Positions 36,845 to 45,791 of a DNA stretch of 64,000 nucleotides are shown piece by piece; the first letter of the stretch is position 1; the number at the start of each line of letters is the position of its first letter. Position numbers and translations under genes: made by a program. The notes beneath the pieces are model-generated. The model saw only the letters and a list, made by a program, of their open reading frames with translations. It was not told the origin of the DNA and searched no databases. Source of the DNA: Taishania sp045629585 (GTDB taxonomy: Bacteria > Bacteroidota > Bacteroidia > Flavobacteriales_D > Crocinitomicaceae); the NCBI GenBank assembly GCA_045629585.1, contig JAZQRM010000059.1, positions 1 to 64,000 of the forward strand. Reading direction: 5' to 3'.

Positions 36845-36963
36845 ACGCTTATTTATTTTCGATTGTTTCTTGATTTAGCTCAAAAAACGAGGTAAAAATA
36901 AGCAATGTTAAGGACTTAACCAACAAACATCGCATTCATTTTAAGCAAATGTAATTAAACAAA

Positions 36964-36999
36964 ATGAGGCTTGCTTTTGTATTCAAAAGCAAGCCTCAT
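36964..36999. terminator. Terminator after parC
   Basis: A perfect 16-pair stem ATGAGGCTTGCTTTTG (36964-36979) / CAAAAGCAAGCCTCAT (36984-36999), 4-base loop. It lies 24 bases after the parC stop on the minus strand. Confidence 0.8.
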
Positions 37000-37023
37000 C
37001 TTATTCCAATTTAAAAAGTATAA

Positions 37024-39726
37024 CTAAAAAAGTGAAGGTTGAGTATCGTCATCCTCTTTAGAAACATCCCATTCCATTGTAACGGATTCGTCACCATCCC
37101 CTACATCAGCAGAAGCCTCCTCTTCCATTGAATGTTCTTCTAACTCATCTGGCCAAATCAAATCCACTTCTTCAATCGGCTCTAGAACAACCTCCTTCAC
37201 CTTCAACTTCGTCAGCTGATTACCTTGTGCTTTCATTCCTTTAACATCAATAAAATCAGCTATGTCAACGATAGTGTCTGGCAAATTTTTGGTAGCCTTC
37301 AACAATTTGTTATAGACAACCCTCACTTTGGGTCTGTAGGCCGTTGAAGCTACATCCAATACAGAACCTTCAAACTCAGAAATAAAGGATACTTTTTTAT
37401 CCATTGTAACCTCACAAAGGAATCGTTTCACAAAATGCATTTCTCTTTCTGCATCATAGTAAACGGCAGAAATTGGATGGTTTGGATTCCATTTTTCGAT
37501 ATGGAACATATCCTCATCAAAATGGGTTGAAAGATCAAAAGGAGAAAGTCTATATTCACCCGATCTATATAAGGTCAAAATCTTATCATTTCCTTTAAAT
37601 TGTCCTAGGAACTTACCTCTACCTTCGTCATTCAGACGTCCAACAATTTCATCATACCATATCTTACGAGCTGCAAGCGTAGATCCACCAACCTCTTTTT
37701 GGACAATTTTTTGGACAATTTCCTTCGTCACTCTATTCCCTGTCGCAGCTCTTCCTTTAATCAAAAGTTCCCCAAAATCAATATCAAATTTTAGTCGCTT
37801 AATATGCGGTCTAGGTCTAAGAATGACCGTCACGATTTCGCGTTCTCCATTTGGATGAAAAGAGAAATAAAGCACTTTGGAATTCTTACTTCCTTTTGTT
37901 AAATCGTATTCCGTATCTCTCGTTATGGAATCCACACGAAAACGTTTCATCATCGTTGCACCTCCCACTCCATCTTGATACATCATGTGATAAATCGTTC
38001 GTTTATCCCCTTTTTTCCACACATTGGCATAAATTACCCCTTTACCGACAAACTTTTTGTCAGACACTTTTGTGACTAACATTTTACCTGTATTATAAAA
38101 CACAATTACATCGTCAATTTCAGAGCAATCGGCAATATATTCAGCCTTTTTCAGACCATAACCAACGAAACCTTCCTCATAATCAACGTATAGTTTTTTA
38201 TTGGCGATGATTACTTTTGTAGCATTAATTGAATCAAATGTTTTTATCTCCGTTTTACGCTCCCGTCCTTCTCCAAATCTCTTTTTAATATCTTTAAAAT
38301 AATCTATTGCATATTCAATTAGATTTTCCAAATGATGTTTGATTTCAATCATTTCAGCCTCGATTTTTGCAATCAAGTCATCCGCTTTAGTTGCATCAAA
38401 ACGTGTGATACGAATCATTGGTATTTGAGTCAATCGTTGTAAATCCTCATCAACAATTTCTCGAATTAATTGTTTTTTAAACGGATCAAATCGATCATAC
38501 AAATATTTATAAAGCGCCTCTCTATCCGAATAGAATTTAAAGTCAATATACATCTCTTCATTGATGAAAATCTTTTCCAATGTTGAGAAATGCCATTGCC
38601 TCTGTAACTCATCGAGTCTAATTTCTAACTCCCACTTTAATAAATCAACTGTTGTATTCGTGTTCACCTTTAAGATTTCACTAACCCCCATGAATCGAGG
38701 TCTATCTCCATCAATAACAGATGCATTGGGCGAAATTGATATTTCACAATCCGTAAATGCATATAAGGCATCAATGGTTTTATCAGGAGAAACACCTGGA
38801 GCAAGATGAATCACAATCTCCGCAATTGCTGCAGTATTATCTTCAATCTTTTTTATTTTTATTTTCCCTTTATCATTTGCTTTGATAATGGACTCAATCA
38901 AAGAGGTTGTAGTTCCTGAAGGAATCTCGGTTATAACGAGGGTTTTTGCATCTTCCTTTTTGATTTTAGCTCTTAAGCGAACTTTCCCACCTCTTAACCC
39001 ATCATTATAATTTGAAAAATCAGCCATTCCTCCATTCGGGAAGTCTGGATAAATCTCCACTCTTTTTCCTCTTAAATGATTGATTGATTGATCAATCAAC
39101 TCGATGAAATTGTGCGGTAATATTTTACAAGCCATCCCTACAGCAATACCTTCAGCACCTTGAGCTAAGAGTAGCGGGAATTTCACGGGTAATTGTTCAG
39201 GCTCATTATTTCGTCCATCGTAGCTTTTAAGCCAATTCGTTGTTTTAGGATTAAAGACAACATGATTAGCAAATTTGGTTAAACGAGCTTCAATATAACG
39301 TGGTGCCGCCGCACCATCTCCCGTCAAGGTATTCCCCCAGTTTCCTTGACAATCCACCAGTAAATCCTTTTGTCCCATTTGAACTAAAGCGTCACCAATG
39401 GAGGCGTCACCATGCGGGTGATATTTCATGGTATTACCGATAATTCCGGCAACTTTATTGTAGCGCCCATCCTCCATCTCCTTCATAGAGTGCATGATCC
39501 TGCGTTGCACAGGTTTAAAACCATCATACAAAGACGGAACAGCACGCTCAAGAATCACGTAGGATGCATAATCCAGAAACCAGTTTTCATACAAACCATT
39601 TAAAGGAACAATTGAACTATCTAGTCCACTTTCTGCCCCTGAAATTTCGTCCCCATCATTTATTGGTTCTGAACCCTGTGGGTTTAAGTCTTCATTCAAT
39701 TGATCATTATCTTCGTCTTCTACCAT
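37024..39726 (-). CDS. parC: DNA topoisomerase IV subunit A (ParC)
   Basis: A 900-residue type IIA topoisomerase breakage-reunion subunit. The winged-helix region has LYDGFKPVQRRIMHSM and YHPHGDASIGDALVQM; the catalytic tyrosine is Tyr144 in GDGAAAPRYIEARLT. A coiled coil follows (about 440-480) and then a beta-propeller C-terminal domain. No GyrA box is visible in that domain, and the partner gene is ParE-like, so topoisomerase IV (decatenation) is preferred over gyrase. The N-terminus (1-35) and the last 50 residues are acidic. A perfect -7 box lies just upstream. Confidence 0.92.
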   Translation of the reverse strand: MVEDEDNDQLNEDLNPQGSEPINDGDEISGAESGLDSSIVPLNGLYENWFLDYASYVILERAVPSLYDGFKPVQRRIMHSMKEMEDGRYNKVAGIIGNTMKYHPHGDASIGDALVQMGQKDLLVDCQGNWGNTLTGDGAAAPRYIEARLTKFANHVVFNPKTTNWLKSYDGRNNEPEQLPVKFPLLLAQGAEGIAVGMACKILPHNFIELIDQSINHLRGKRVEIYPDFPNGGMADFSNYNDGLRGGKVRLRAKIKKEDAKTLVITEIPSGTTTSLIESIIKANDKGKIKIKKIEDNTAAIAEIVIHLAPGVSPDKTIDALYAFTDCEISISPNASVIDGDRPRFMGVSEILKVNTNTTVDLLKWELEIRLDELQRQWHFSTLEKIFINEEMYIDFKFYSDREALYKYLYDRFDPFKKQLIREIVDEDLQRLTQIPMIRITRFDATKADDLIAKIEAEMIEIKHHLENLIEYAIDYFKDIKKRFGEGRERKTEIKTFDSINATKVIIANKKLYVDYEEGFVGYGLKKAEYIADCSEIDDVIVFYNTGKMLVTKVSDKKFVGKGVIYANVWKKGDKRTIYHMMYQDGVGGATMMKRFRVDSITRDTEYDLTKGSKNSKVLYFSFHPNGEREIVTVILRPRPHIKRLKFDIDFGELLIKGRAATGNRVTKEIVQKIVQKEVGGSTLAARKIWYDEIVGRLNDEGRGKFLGQFKGNDKILTLYRSGEYRLSPFDLSTHFDEDMFHIEKWNPNHPISAVYYDAEREMHFVKRFLCEVTMDKKVSFISEFEGSVLDVASTAYRPKVRVVYNKLLKATKNLPDTIVDIADFIDVKGMKAQGNQLTKLKVKEVVLEPIEEVDLIWPDELEEHSMEEEASADVGDGDESVTMEWDVSKEDDDTQPSLF

Positions 39727-39748
39727 TTCTCTGTATTTACGCTCCTAA

Positions 39749-39756
39749 CAAAAATA
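39749..39756 (-). promoter_or_regulatory. -7 box TATTTTTG of parC
   Basis: Full TAnnTTTG match; a TTG lies 16 bases upstream (just under the usual spacing). Start of transcription near 39743, 17 bases before the ATG. Confidence 0.55.
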
Positions 39757-39952
39757 AGCGTTTTTACGCCACCAATCACTTTCAACACATTGAATTATCC
39801 ACAAACAGCTTGTTGGTAAACTCCACAATCCTAAGGCTTACAAATAGAAAAAGAAGGGGAAATACTCCTTCACAAACTCAAACAGGCACTTCGTAAATCA
39901 AATTGATCCACTAAAATATATTCAACTTATTTTACTTATAAAAAAAAAAAAT

Positions 39953-40450
39953 ATGACAAAAAACATCGTATCATTTTTAGCCAGCTTAGCTGTCTCAACA
40001 TCCCTATTCTCCCAAAAAGAATTCACTTGTGATAACAAAACTTTTGATGTGAAGGGCTATGAATTTCTCACCATCGACTATCCAGAAGGTTCACCCCAAG
40101 TAACTCACTATTACATCAAAAAAGATAAAGATAAAATCTATTTGAAGAGCTTTCTAATTGAGAACAATACTCTAAACCGTTGGTTTAGCTATGAAATCGA
40201 CAAGAGTTTCTTTAGCGGACTGGACAAGATCGCTTATCTAACCACTTTTCCCACAACTTAGGACTCGGAAGACGAAGTACTGACTTACACAATACTCGTA
40301 GACACCGACTATTCAGAAAAACTACTCTACAGCCAGTATTGGTGTGGACAAGAAAATACGTTAATTGAAAATCAAAATTGGGCCACACTAGAAGTTACAT
40401 TCTCGAATAAAAATGCGATTGATTCCTTCTTGAATGCATTCGCTAGGTAA
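39953..40450 (+). pseudogene. Secreted orphan protein gene with in-frame TAG
   Basis: From ATG 39953 a single frame of 166 codons ends at TAA (40448-40450) but is cut by TAG at codon 103 (40259-40261). The N-terminus is a signal peptide (MTKNIVSFLASLAVSTSLFS); the part before the stop (VTHYYIKKDKDKIYLKSFLI) and after it (LTYTILVDTDYSEKLLYSQY to IDSFLNAFAR) reads as one small beta-rich protein. Family not recognised. It is the only plus-strand gene between parC and parE. The truncated 102-residue form may still be secreted. A run of twelve A residues precedes the start. Confidence 0.7.
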
Positions 40451-40585
40451 ATTAAAAATGGGATTTCACAAACTGAAACTCAAGATTCATAAACTACAAA
40501 TATCTTAAAAGGAAACTTAATTACCTTTACTTCATCTGCAAGGAATTAAATCCAAACCACAACTACTCAACACTTTAAAAAAGAT

Positions 40586-40615
40586 AAGCCGATAAATCAC
40601 ATGACATATCGGCTT
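40586..40615. terminator. Bidirectional terminator between the orphan gene and parE
   Basis: Nine-pair stem AAGCCGATA (40586-40594) / TATCGGCTT (40607-40615), then T7 on the plus strand; the minus strand has a comparable T-run after the other arm. Confidence 0.8.
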
Positions 40616-40662
40616 TTTTTATATTTTTACTTAGAGTAATATCAACCCCTGTTTACCTCCTA

Positions 40663-42513
40663 TTAATCCAGTTTAAACCCTTCTACAGCATCAGATCGTA
40701 AATTTGATATAATAAAATCTTGACGTTCTTGCGTATTTTTACCCATGTAATAGGATAAAATCTCCTCAATTGAAGCTGATTTTGTTAAAACAACAGGATC
40801 TAATCGAATGTTTTCATTGATAAACTCTTTAAATTCATTTGGTGAAATCTCCCCCAAACCTTTAAATCGTGTTATTTCTGGATTTTTTCCAAGTTTACTT
40901 ATTGCAGCTAAACGCTCTTCTTCTGAATAACAATAAATTGTTTCCTTTTTATTCCTCACCCTAAATAAAGGCGTATCTAAAATATAAACGTGGTTTCGCT
41001 TTATCAGATCAGGAAAAAACTGCAAGAAGAAAGTCAGCAACAACATTCGTATGTGCATTCCATCCACATCGGCATCAGTTGCAACTACAATCTTATTAAA
41101 GCGAAGATTATCCATATCATCTTCAATATCTAAAGCCGCTTGAAGTAGATTAAACTCCTCGTTTTCATAGACAATCTTTTTTGTTAACCCATAAGTATTC
41201 AAAGGCTTACCTCGCAATGAAAATACTGCTTGAGTGTTTACATCTCTTGACTTCGTAATTGAACCACTCGCAGAATCACCCTCCGTTATGAACAACATTG
41301 TATCTTCATGCTTCGGGTCTTTTGTATCTGTAAAATGTAGTCGACAATCTCTCAACTTTTTATTATGTAAAGAAGATTTTTTGGCTCTATCTCTTGCTAA
41401 TTTCCTAATACCAGAAAGTTCTTTACGTTCCCGCTCTGATTGTTTAATTTTCTTCTCAAGTGTTTCAGCAACCTCTTGATTTCGATGTAAATAATTATCT
41501 AATTTTTCTTTTAAGAAATCATTTATGAACGTACGCATTGAACGACCGTCTGGCTCAACCTCTAGGGAACCTAATTTAGTTTTTGTTTGCGACTCAAAAA
41601 CAGGTTCTATCACTTTTACTGAAATCGCCGCAACAATAGACTGTCTAATATCAGAAGCTTCATAATTTTTATTGTAAAAATCACGGATCACTTTTGCTAC
41701 CGATTCTCTAAATGCACTTTGGTGTGTTCCACCTTGCGTAGTATGCTGCCCATTTACAAAAGAATAATAATCTTCTCCATAGGTGCGTCCATGTGTGAAT
41801 GCTACTTCTATATCTTCGCCTTCCAAATGAATAATCGGATATAAAGGATCGCCATCCATATTATTCTCTAATAGATCTTTTAATCCATTTTTAGATTGAT
41901 AGCGCTCTCCATTGAATTTGATCACCAATTCGCGATTCAAATAGCAATAGTTCCACATCATTTTATCTAAATAGGCCGTTTTAAATACATATTTCTTAAA
42001 AATAGTATCATCTGGAACAAACTCCACATAAGTTCCATTGGCTTCATCAGTCTTTTCAATTGGATATTCTTTAACCAGTTCTCCTCGTTCAAATTCAGCT
42101 TTCTTCAACTCGCCTTCCCGAACAGAATAAACCATGAAATAGGAAGATAAAGCATTTACAGCTTTCGTCCCGACTCCATTTAAACCAACTGATTTTTTAA
42201 ACGCTTTAGAATCGTATTTACCACCGGTATTCATTTTAGACACTACATCTACGACTTTACCCAAAGGAATACCACGTCCGTAATCGCGAACAGAAACGCG
42301 TCCATCTTTAATTTTTAAATCAACACGCTTACCATTCCCCATAACAAATTCATCGATACAGTTATCCATCACCTCTTTCACCAAGATATAGATACCGTCA
42401 TCGGCTGAACTTCCATCACCTAACTTACCAATATACATCCCAGGACGCAATCGGATATGTTCTTTCCAATCAAGTGATCGAATATTATCTTCTGTATATT
42501 GAACTTCTGCCAT
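40663..42513 (-). CDS. parE: DNA topoisomerase IV subunit B (ParE)
   Basis: A 616-residue ATPase subunit. The GHKL ATPase domain (about 10-215) shows the VKEVMDNCIDEF N-box and VRDYGRGIPLGK/GLNGVGTKAVNAL glycine loops; the TOPRIM domain has LFITEGDSASGSI and the metal-binding VATDADVDGMHIRMLLLTFF; the end KNTQERQDFI matches the family C-terminus. The ATG at 42513 (MAEVQYTEDN) is chosen because a perfect -7 box lies at 42541-42548, over the only upstream start (TTG 42543). It pairs with parC to decatenate chromosomes. Confidence 0.93.
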   Translation of the reverse strand: MAEVQYTEDNIRSLDWKEHIRLRPGMYIGKLGDGSSADDGIYILVKEVMDNCIDEFVMGNGKRVDLKIKDGRVSVRDYGRGIPLGKVVDVVSKMNTGGKYDSKAFKKSVGLNGVGTKAVNALSSYFMVYSVREGELKKAEFERGELVKEYPIEKTDEANGTYVEFVPDDTIFKKYVFKTAYLDKMMWNYCYLNRELVIKFNGERYQSKNGLKDLLENNMDGDPLYPIIHLEGEDIEVAFTHGRTYGEDYYSFVNGQHTTQGGTHQSAFRESVAKVIRDFYNKNYEASDIRQSIVAAISVKVIEPVFESQTKTKLGSLEVEPDGRSMRTFINDFLKEKLDNYLHRNQEVAETLEKKIKQSERERKELSGIRKLARDRAKKSSLHNKKLRDCRLHFTDTKDPKHEDTMLFITEGDSASGSITKSRDVNTQAVFSLRGKPLNTYGLTKKIVYENEEFNLLQAALDIEDDMDNLRFNKIVVATDADVDGMHIRMLLLTFFLQFFPDLIKRNHVYILDTPLFRVRNKKETIYCYSEEERLAAISKLGKNPEITRFKGLGEISPNEFKEFINENIRLDPVVLTKSASIEEILSYYMGKNTQERQDFIISNLRSDAVEGFKLD

Positions 42514-42540
42514 TTTTACACGCGAATTACTGCAACTTAA

Positions 42541-42548
42541 CAAATATA
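42541..42548 (-). promoter_or_regulatory. -7 box TATATTTG of parE
   Basis: Full TAnnTTTG match; the nearest upstream TTG elements are at 9 and 26 bases, so the -33 element is weak. Transcription start near 42536, 23 bases before the chosen ATG. Confidence 0.55.
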
Positions 42549-42630
42549 AGGCTTTTACAAGCTAAATAAACGAGCAATAGGTGGTTTTATCCACTAAAAC
42601 AATGTTAATAAGATACTGAGCAAAGTAAAA

Positions 42631-43545
42631 TTACTTAATCCATATTTTCATGCCATCCTCCACGTAAATGGAGTTTTCAAAATGAGCTTTGGCTTCTTGG
42701 ACGTGTAAATCTGAATCGGGGTAACGCGCGCTTAAATGCCCCATATACAAGGTTTTTACATTTGCCATTTGGGCAATACGAGCAGCCTGAGACGCTGTTG
42801 AATGTAATGTTTTCTTGGCATTTGCTTTATGTGCGTCTATAAATGTTGCTTCATGATACAATGCTGTCACATGCTCAATAAAAGGAACAATCGTTTCCCA
42901 ATACGCTGTGTCAGAGCAATAAGCATAACTTAAAACTGGTTTTTTGGGCAATGTCAACTCCTCCGCTTTAAAGAGAATACCCTCATCAGTAAGTACGTCC
43001 TCCCCTGCCTTTATGCGATGGACATATTCCAACTTCATTCCTGGGATACTCATTACTTCTGGTCGAAGATTTCTACTTTTTTGCTTTTCAACGATTCGAA
43101 AACCGTTTGTTGGCACTTTATGTTTTAGAGGGAAAGCGTGGATCTCAATCGCATTATCTTCAAAAATGAGCCCTGAAAAATCTCCATTTAACTCTTGAAA
43201 ATCGATGTCAAAATCAATTGGATTTCCATCCAACTCCAATTGCATTAATATGATTTCTTTAAGCCCTTTTGGGGCGAATATTTTCAACCCCGTATCTCGT
43301 CCGAGTAAACGCATGGTAGAAATTAATCCAACTAGACCAAAGAAATGATCGCCATGAAGATGAGATATTAAGATGATATCGAGTCTTTGCATCTTAACGC
43401 CAAAACGTCGCATCTGTAGCTGAGTTGCTTCACCACAATCAATGAGAATATGCCGATTTTGGCAACTTATGTATTGCGCGGTTGTATTTCTTACATTTGT
43501 AGGAATTGCCGCACTACTACCTAAAATAGTGACTTCAAACTTCAC
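42631..43545 (-). CDS. rnz: Ribonuclease Z
   Basis: A 304-residue metallo-beta-lactamase-fold nuclease that trims tRNA 3' ends. The zinc motif SHLHGDHFFGLVGL holds HLHGDH at 62-67; later ligands include the histidine of FPLKHKVPTNGF, the aspartate in YCSDTAYWET, LYHEATF and the final YMGHLSARYPD. Size and motif spacing are those of bacterial RNase Z. Its ATG directly follows the stop of the STAS-domain gene without a spacer, so the two are cotranscribed. Confidence 0.94.
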   Translation of the reverse strand: MKFEVTILGSSAAIPTNVRNTTAQYISCQNRHILIDCGEATQLQMRRFGVKMQRLDIILISHLHGDHFFGLVGLISTMRLLGRDTGLKIFAPKGLKEIILMQLELDGNPIDFDIDFQELNGDFSGLIFEDNAIEIHAFPLKHKVPTNGFRIVEKQKSRNLRPEVMSIPGMKLEYVHRIKAGEDVLTDEGILFKAEELTLPKKPVLSYAYCSDTAYWETIVPFIEHVTALYHEATFIDAHKANAKKTLHSTASQAARIAQMANVKTLYMGHLSARYPDSDLHVQEAKAHFENSIYVEDGMKIWIK

Positions 43546-43881
43546 TTATAATTGACCTTTTGCTTCTTCTAAATTATCAACAATTGAAAATACTTTATCC
43601 AACTGAGCGATTTGAATCATTTTTAACACCATGGAAGATAAACCGCATAGAATGAATTTACCATTCACCTCTTTACACATCCTATTCCCCATAAGGATAG
43701 CACTTAATCCGGTAGAATCACAATATTTTGTAGCAGACAAATCAAGCACAACTGACTGAACTGCATTTTTATTCAATACACTAAATTCAGCCTTCAGATC
43801 TGCTGCATTGGAAGCATCTAACTTTTCCACCAATGTTTTCACGACTGCTGTATTACGATATTGCGTTGTTTCAAATTTCAT
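43546..43881 (-). CDS. STAS-domain protein (anti-sigma factor antagonist type)
   Basis: A 111-residue single STAS domain from the ATG at 43881. The strand-helix region VVLDLSATKYCDSTGLSAIL carries the conserved serine of SpoIIAA-type antagonists (DSTGLS), which is the site for phosphorylation by a cognate kinase. The TTG at 43908 is rejected because a perfect -7 box (43897-43904) overlaps that leader. It sits between pyrB (6-33 bases) and rnz (0 bases). A SiaB-like kinase candidate lies 5 kb away (48329) but pairing is speculative. Confidence 0.85.
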   Translation of the reverse strand: MKFETTQYRNTAVVKTLVEKLDASNAADLKAEFSVLNKNAVQSVVLDLSATKYCDSTGLSAILMGNRMCKEVNGKFILCGLSSMVLKMIQIAQLDKVFSIVDNLEEAKGQL

Positions 43882-43896
43882 GTTCTTGATTTGATT

Positions 43897-43904
43897 CAAA
43901 AATA
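43897..43904 (-). promoter_or_regulatory. -7 box TATTTTTG for STAS-rnz
   Basis: Full TAnnTTTG match beside the 3' end of pyrB, 15 bases before the STAS ATG. It would allow STAS-rnz to be transcribed apart from the pyrimidine genes; no clear -33 element. Confidence 0.45.
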
Positions 43905-43914
43905 ACAATTTTTC

Positions 43915-44844
43915 TTATCTGCCGATTTTTGAAGCTAATAAATAAATACAAGCCATTCTTACAGCCACACCATTTTCCACTTGCTGAAGAATGATTGATT
44001 GTTTAGAATCTGCTACGTCACTTGTAATTTCCACCCCTCTATTAATAGGCCCTGGATGCATAATCACAATTTCTTTCTCTAGGGAGTCCAAAATCTCTTT
44101 TGTCAATCCAAACTGCATTGAATATTCACGTAAAGAAGGGAAATATTTTATATCCTGACGCTCTAACTGGATGCGCAGCATATTAGCTACATCACACCAT
44201 TCCAAAGCTTTCCTCAGATTGTGTTCCACTTTAACCCCTAACTCATGAATGTATTTAGGAATTAACGTTGTTGGTCCACAAACCATCACTTCAGCCCCTA
44301 GTTTTTGCAAACAATAAATATTAGACAATGCCACTCGGGAATGTAGAATATCTCCTACAATTACCACCTTCTTGCCTTCAACACTTCCTAACTTTTCGCG
44401 AATCGAATAAGCATCTAATAAGGCTTGAGTTGGATGTTCATGCGTTCCATCTCCAGCGTTTATAATCTTAGCGTTAACGCGTTCGGATAAGAATTTTGCG
44501 GCACCTGGATTTGGATGACGCATTACAACAAGATCAACTTTCATTGATAATATGTTGTTTACCGTATCGACTAACGTTTCGCCTTTTTTTACAGAGGACG
44601 ACGCTGCGCTAAAATTAACTACATCAGCAGATAGTCTTTTTTCAGCTAATTCAAAAGAAAGTCTTGTACGTGTTGAGTTTTCAAAAAACAGATTGGCTAT
44701 CGTTATATCACGAAGCGAAGGAACTTTTTTGATTGGACGATTGATTACTTGTTTAAAGGAATCTGCAGTTGTTAAAATCAACTCAATATCTTCTTTAGTA
44801 AGATCTCGAATTCCAATGATATGATCAACGCTTAAATTATTCAT
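43915..44844 (-). CDS. pyrB: Aspartate carbamoyltransferase catalytic subunit
   Basis: A 309-residue enzyme that condenses carbamoyl phosphate and aspartate, the committed step of pyrimidine synthesis. The carbamoyl-phosphate site FFENSTRTRLSFELAEKRL (STRTR 57-61) is followed by DGTHEHPTQALLDAYSIRE near 132-150 and IMHPGPINRGVEI near 260, all in the usual order. It overlaps the end of pyrR by 8 bases. No pyrI regulatory-subunit gene is adjacent, so control is probably through PyrR or at transcription. Confidence 0.95.
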   Translation of the reverse strand: MNNLSVDHIIGIRDLTKEDIELILTTADSFKQVINRPIKKVPSLRDITIANLFFENSTRTRLSFELAEKRLSADVVNFSAASSSVKKGETLVDTVNNILSMKVDLVVMRHPNPGAAKFLSERVNAKIINAGDGTHEHPTQALLDAYSIREKLGSVEGKKVVIVGDILHSRVALSNIYCLQKLGAEVMVCGPTTLIPKYIHELGVKVEHNLRKALEWCDVANMLRIQLERQDIKYFPSLREYSMQFGLTKEILDSLEKEIVIMHPGPINRGVEITSDVADSKQSIILQQVENGVAVRMACIYLLASKIGR

Positions 44845-45388
44845 TCGTCTCTGGTGTATACAGTATTACTTTATCTTCTCCTTCAATTTCTTTCCATTCA
44901 ACACTTACGCGTTCGGCATCCAATGTATCCACAGAATGTCCCACGTAATCGGGCTGAATAGGTAAATCTCTATTAAATCTTCGATCAATTAATATCAACA
45001 ACTCCACTTTGGATGGTCTACCATATGCCAATAAAGCATCCAATCCTGCACGAATTGTTCTACCGGTAAAAAGTACATCATCAACAAGGACAATTTTTTT
45101 ACCTTCAATTGAAAAATCTATGTTTGTTACGCTTGGAATAAGCGGTTTTTCTCTTCTTCTGAAATCATCTCGGTAAAAAGTGATATCCAAAAAGCCGCAT
45201 TTAACGTCATGTCCAAGAATAGTTTCCAATTCTTGCTTCAAGCGTTTTACGACATTAACCCCTCTTGGTTGAAGACCGATAAGTACGGTTTCCGAGAAAT
45301 CGTTGTGTGATTCAATAAGTTGATGACAAAGCCTTTTTAGGGTCAACTCAAAATGGCGTTTGTTCAAAATGACTTGCTTTTCCATCAT
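44837..45388 (-). CDS. pyrR: PyrR: bifunctional pyr regulator/uracil phosphoribosyltransferase
   Basis: A 183-residue type-I phosphoribosyltransferase. The PRPP loop is IVLVDDVLFTGRTIRAGLDA (99-118), preceded by the PRGVNVVKRL flexible loop and LDITFYRDDFRRRE, all typical of PyrR. In Gram-positives PyrR attenuates pyr mRNA; in Bacteroidota it is often the salvage enzyme only, and I see no attenuator in front of this operon. It overlaps pyrB. A perfect -7 box ends 2 bases before the ATG (45388; a second ATG is at 45385), implying a leaderless transcript. Confidence 0.92.
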   Translation of the reverse strand: MMEKQVILNKRHFELTLKRLCHQLIESHNDFSETVLIGLQPRGVNVVKRLKQELETILGHDVKCGFLDITFYRDDFRRREKPLIPSVTNIDFSIEGKKIVLVDDVLFTGRTIRAGLDALLAYGRPSKVELLILIDRRFNRDLPIQPDYVGHSVDTLDAERVSVEWKEIEGEDKVILYTPETNE

Positions 45389-45390
45389 TA

Positions 45391-45398
45391 CAAATGTA
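45391..45398 (-). promoter_or_regulatory. -7 box TACATTTG of pyrRB
   Basis: Full TAnnTTTG match ending 2 bases before the start codon; predicted transcription start falls on the ATG. No TTG at -33. Confidence 0.45.
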
Positions 45399-45444
45399 CT
45401 TAATTGTAGGGTAAATTAAAGGTGTTTTCGTTAAAAAAATCGAT

Positions 45445-45789
45445 TTAGCCCCCTTTTCTTTTCACTTGATATCCATCCGACTGTAAAATGGTCATTATTT
45501 TATCTCTAAAATCTCCTTGAATCAATATTTCGCCATCTTTAGCACTACCTCCTACTCCGCATTTAGATTTCAAGCTCTTCCCTAATTCTTTCAAATCATC
45601 ATCTGCGCCTACAAAGCCTTCTACTAAAGTTACTACTTTCCCACCTCTTGATTTTTTATCCAAAGATACATATAGTTTTTGCTGATTATTTGGAAGGCTT
45701 TCTACTTCGTCATTCTCGTCAAACTCATATCCAAAATTAGGATTGGTTGAATAGACCACATTTACACGTTCTTTTTTACTTTTTGCCAT
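45445..45789 (-). CDS. Translation initiation factor SUI1/YciH family
   Basis: A 114-residue eIF1-like protein. The C-terminal SUI1 domain (about 45-110) reads GGKVVTLVEGFVGADDDLKE then LKSKCGVGGSAKDGEILIQG, matching bacterial YciH. The N-terminal 40 residues are acidic. Its role in bacteria is not firmly known; E. coli YciH affects start-codon selection in vitro. It is 2 bases downstream of the phosphodiesterase gene and on the same strand. Confidence 0.9.
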   Translation of the reverse strand: MAKSKKERVNVVYSTNPNFGYEFDENDEVESLPNNQQKLYVSLDKKSRGGKVVTLVEGFVGADDDLKELGKSLKSKCGVGGSAKDGEILIQGDFRDKIMTILQSDGYQVKRKGG

Positions 45790-45791
45790 TT

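Noticed and set aside
39940..39951. Run of twelve A as a slippage switch
   Set aside because: It lies before the ATG, outside the reading frame, and no promoter element spans it.
6629..40450. A reassigned stop codon explaining the interrupted genes
   Set aside because: All three stop codons are involved and the same codons end intact genes (for example TAG after the nuclease at 5390).
37024..42513. DNA gyrase A/B instead of topoisomerase IV
   Set aside because: No GyrA box is seen in the A-subunit C-terminus and the B subunit has ParE-like length; naming remains an inference from sequence.
42514..42543. A TTG start that lengthens ParE by 10 residues
   Set aside because: A perfect -7 promoter box (42541-42548) covers that position; the ATG at 42513 gives the normal N-terminus.
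44837..45444. PyrR-type RNA attenuator upstream of pyrR
   Set aside because: Only 55 bases separate pyrR from the SUI1 gene, with no anti-terminator/terminator pair; a -7 box abuts the ATG.
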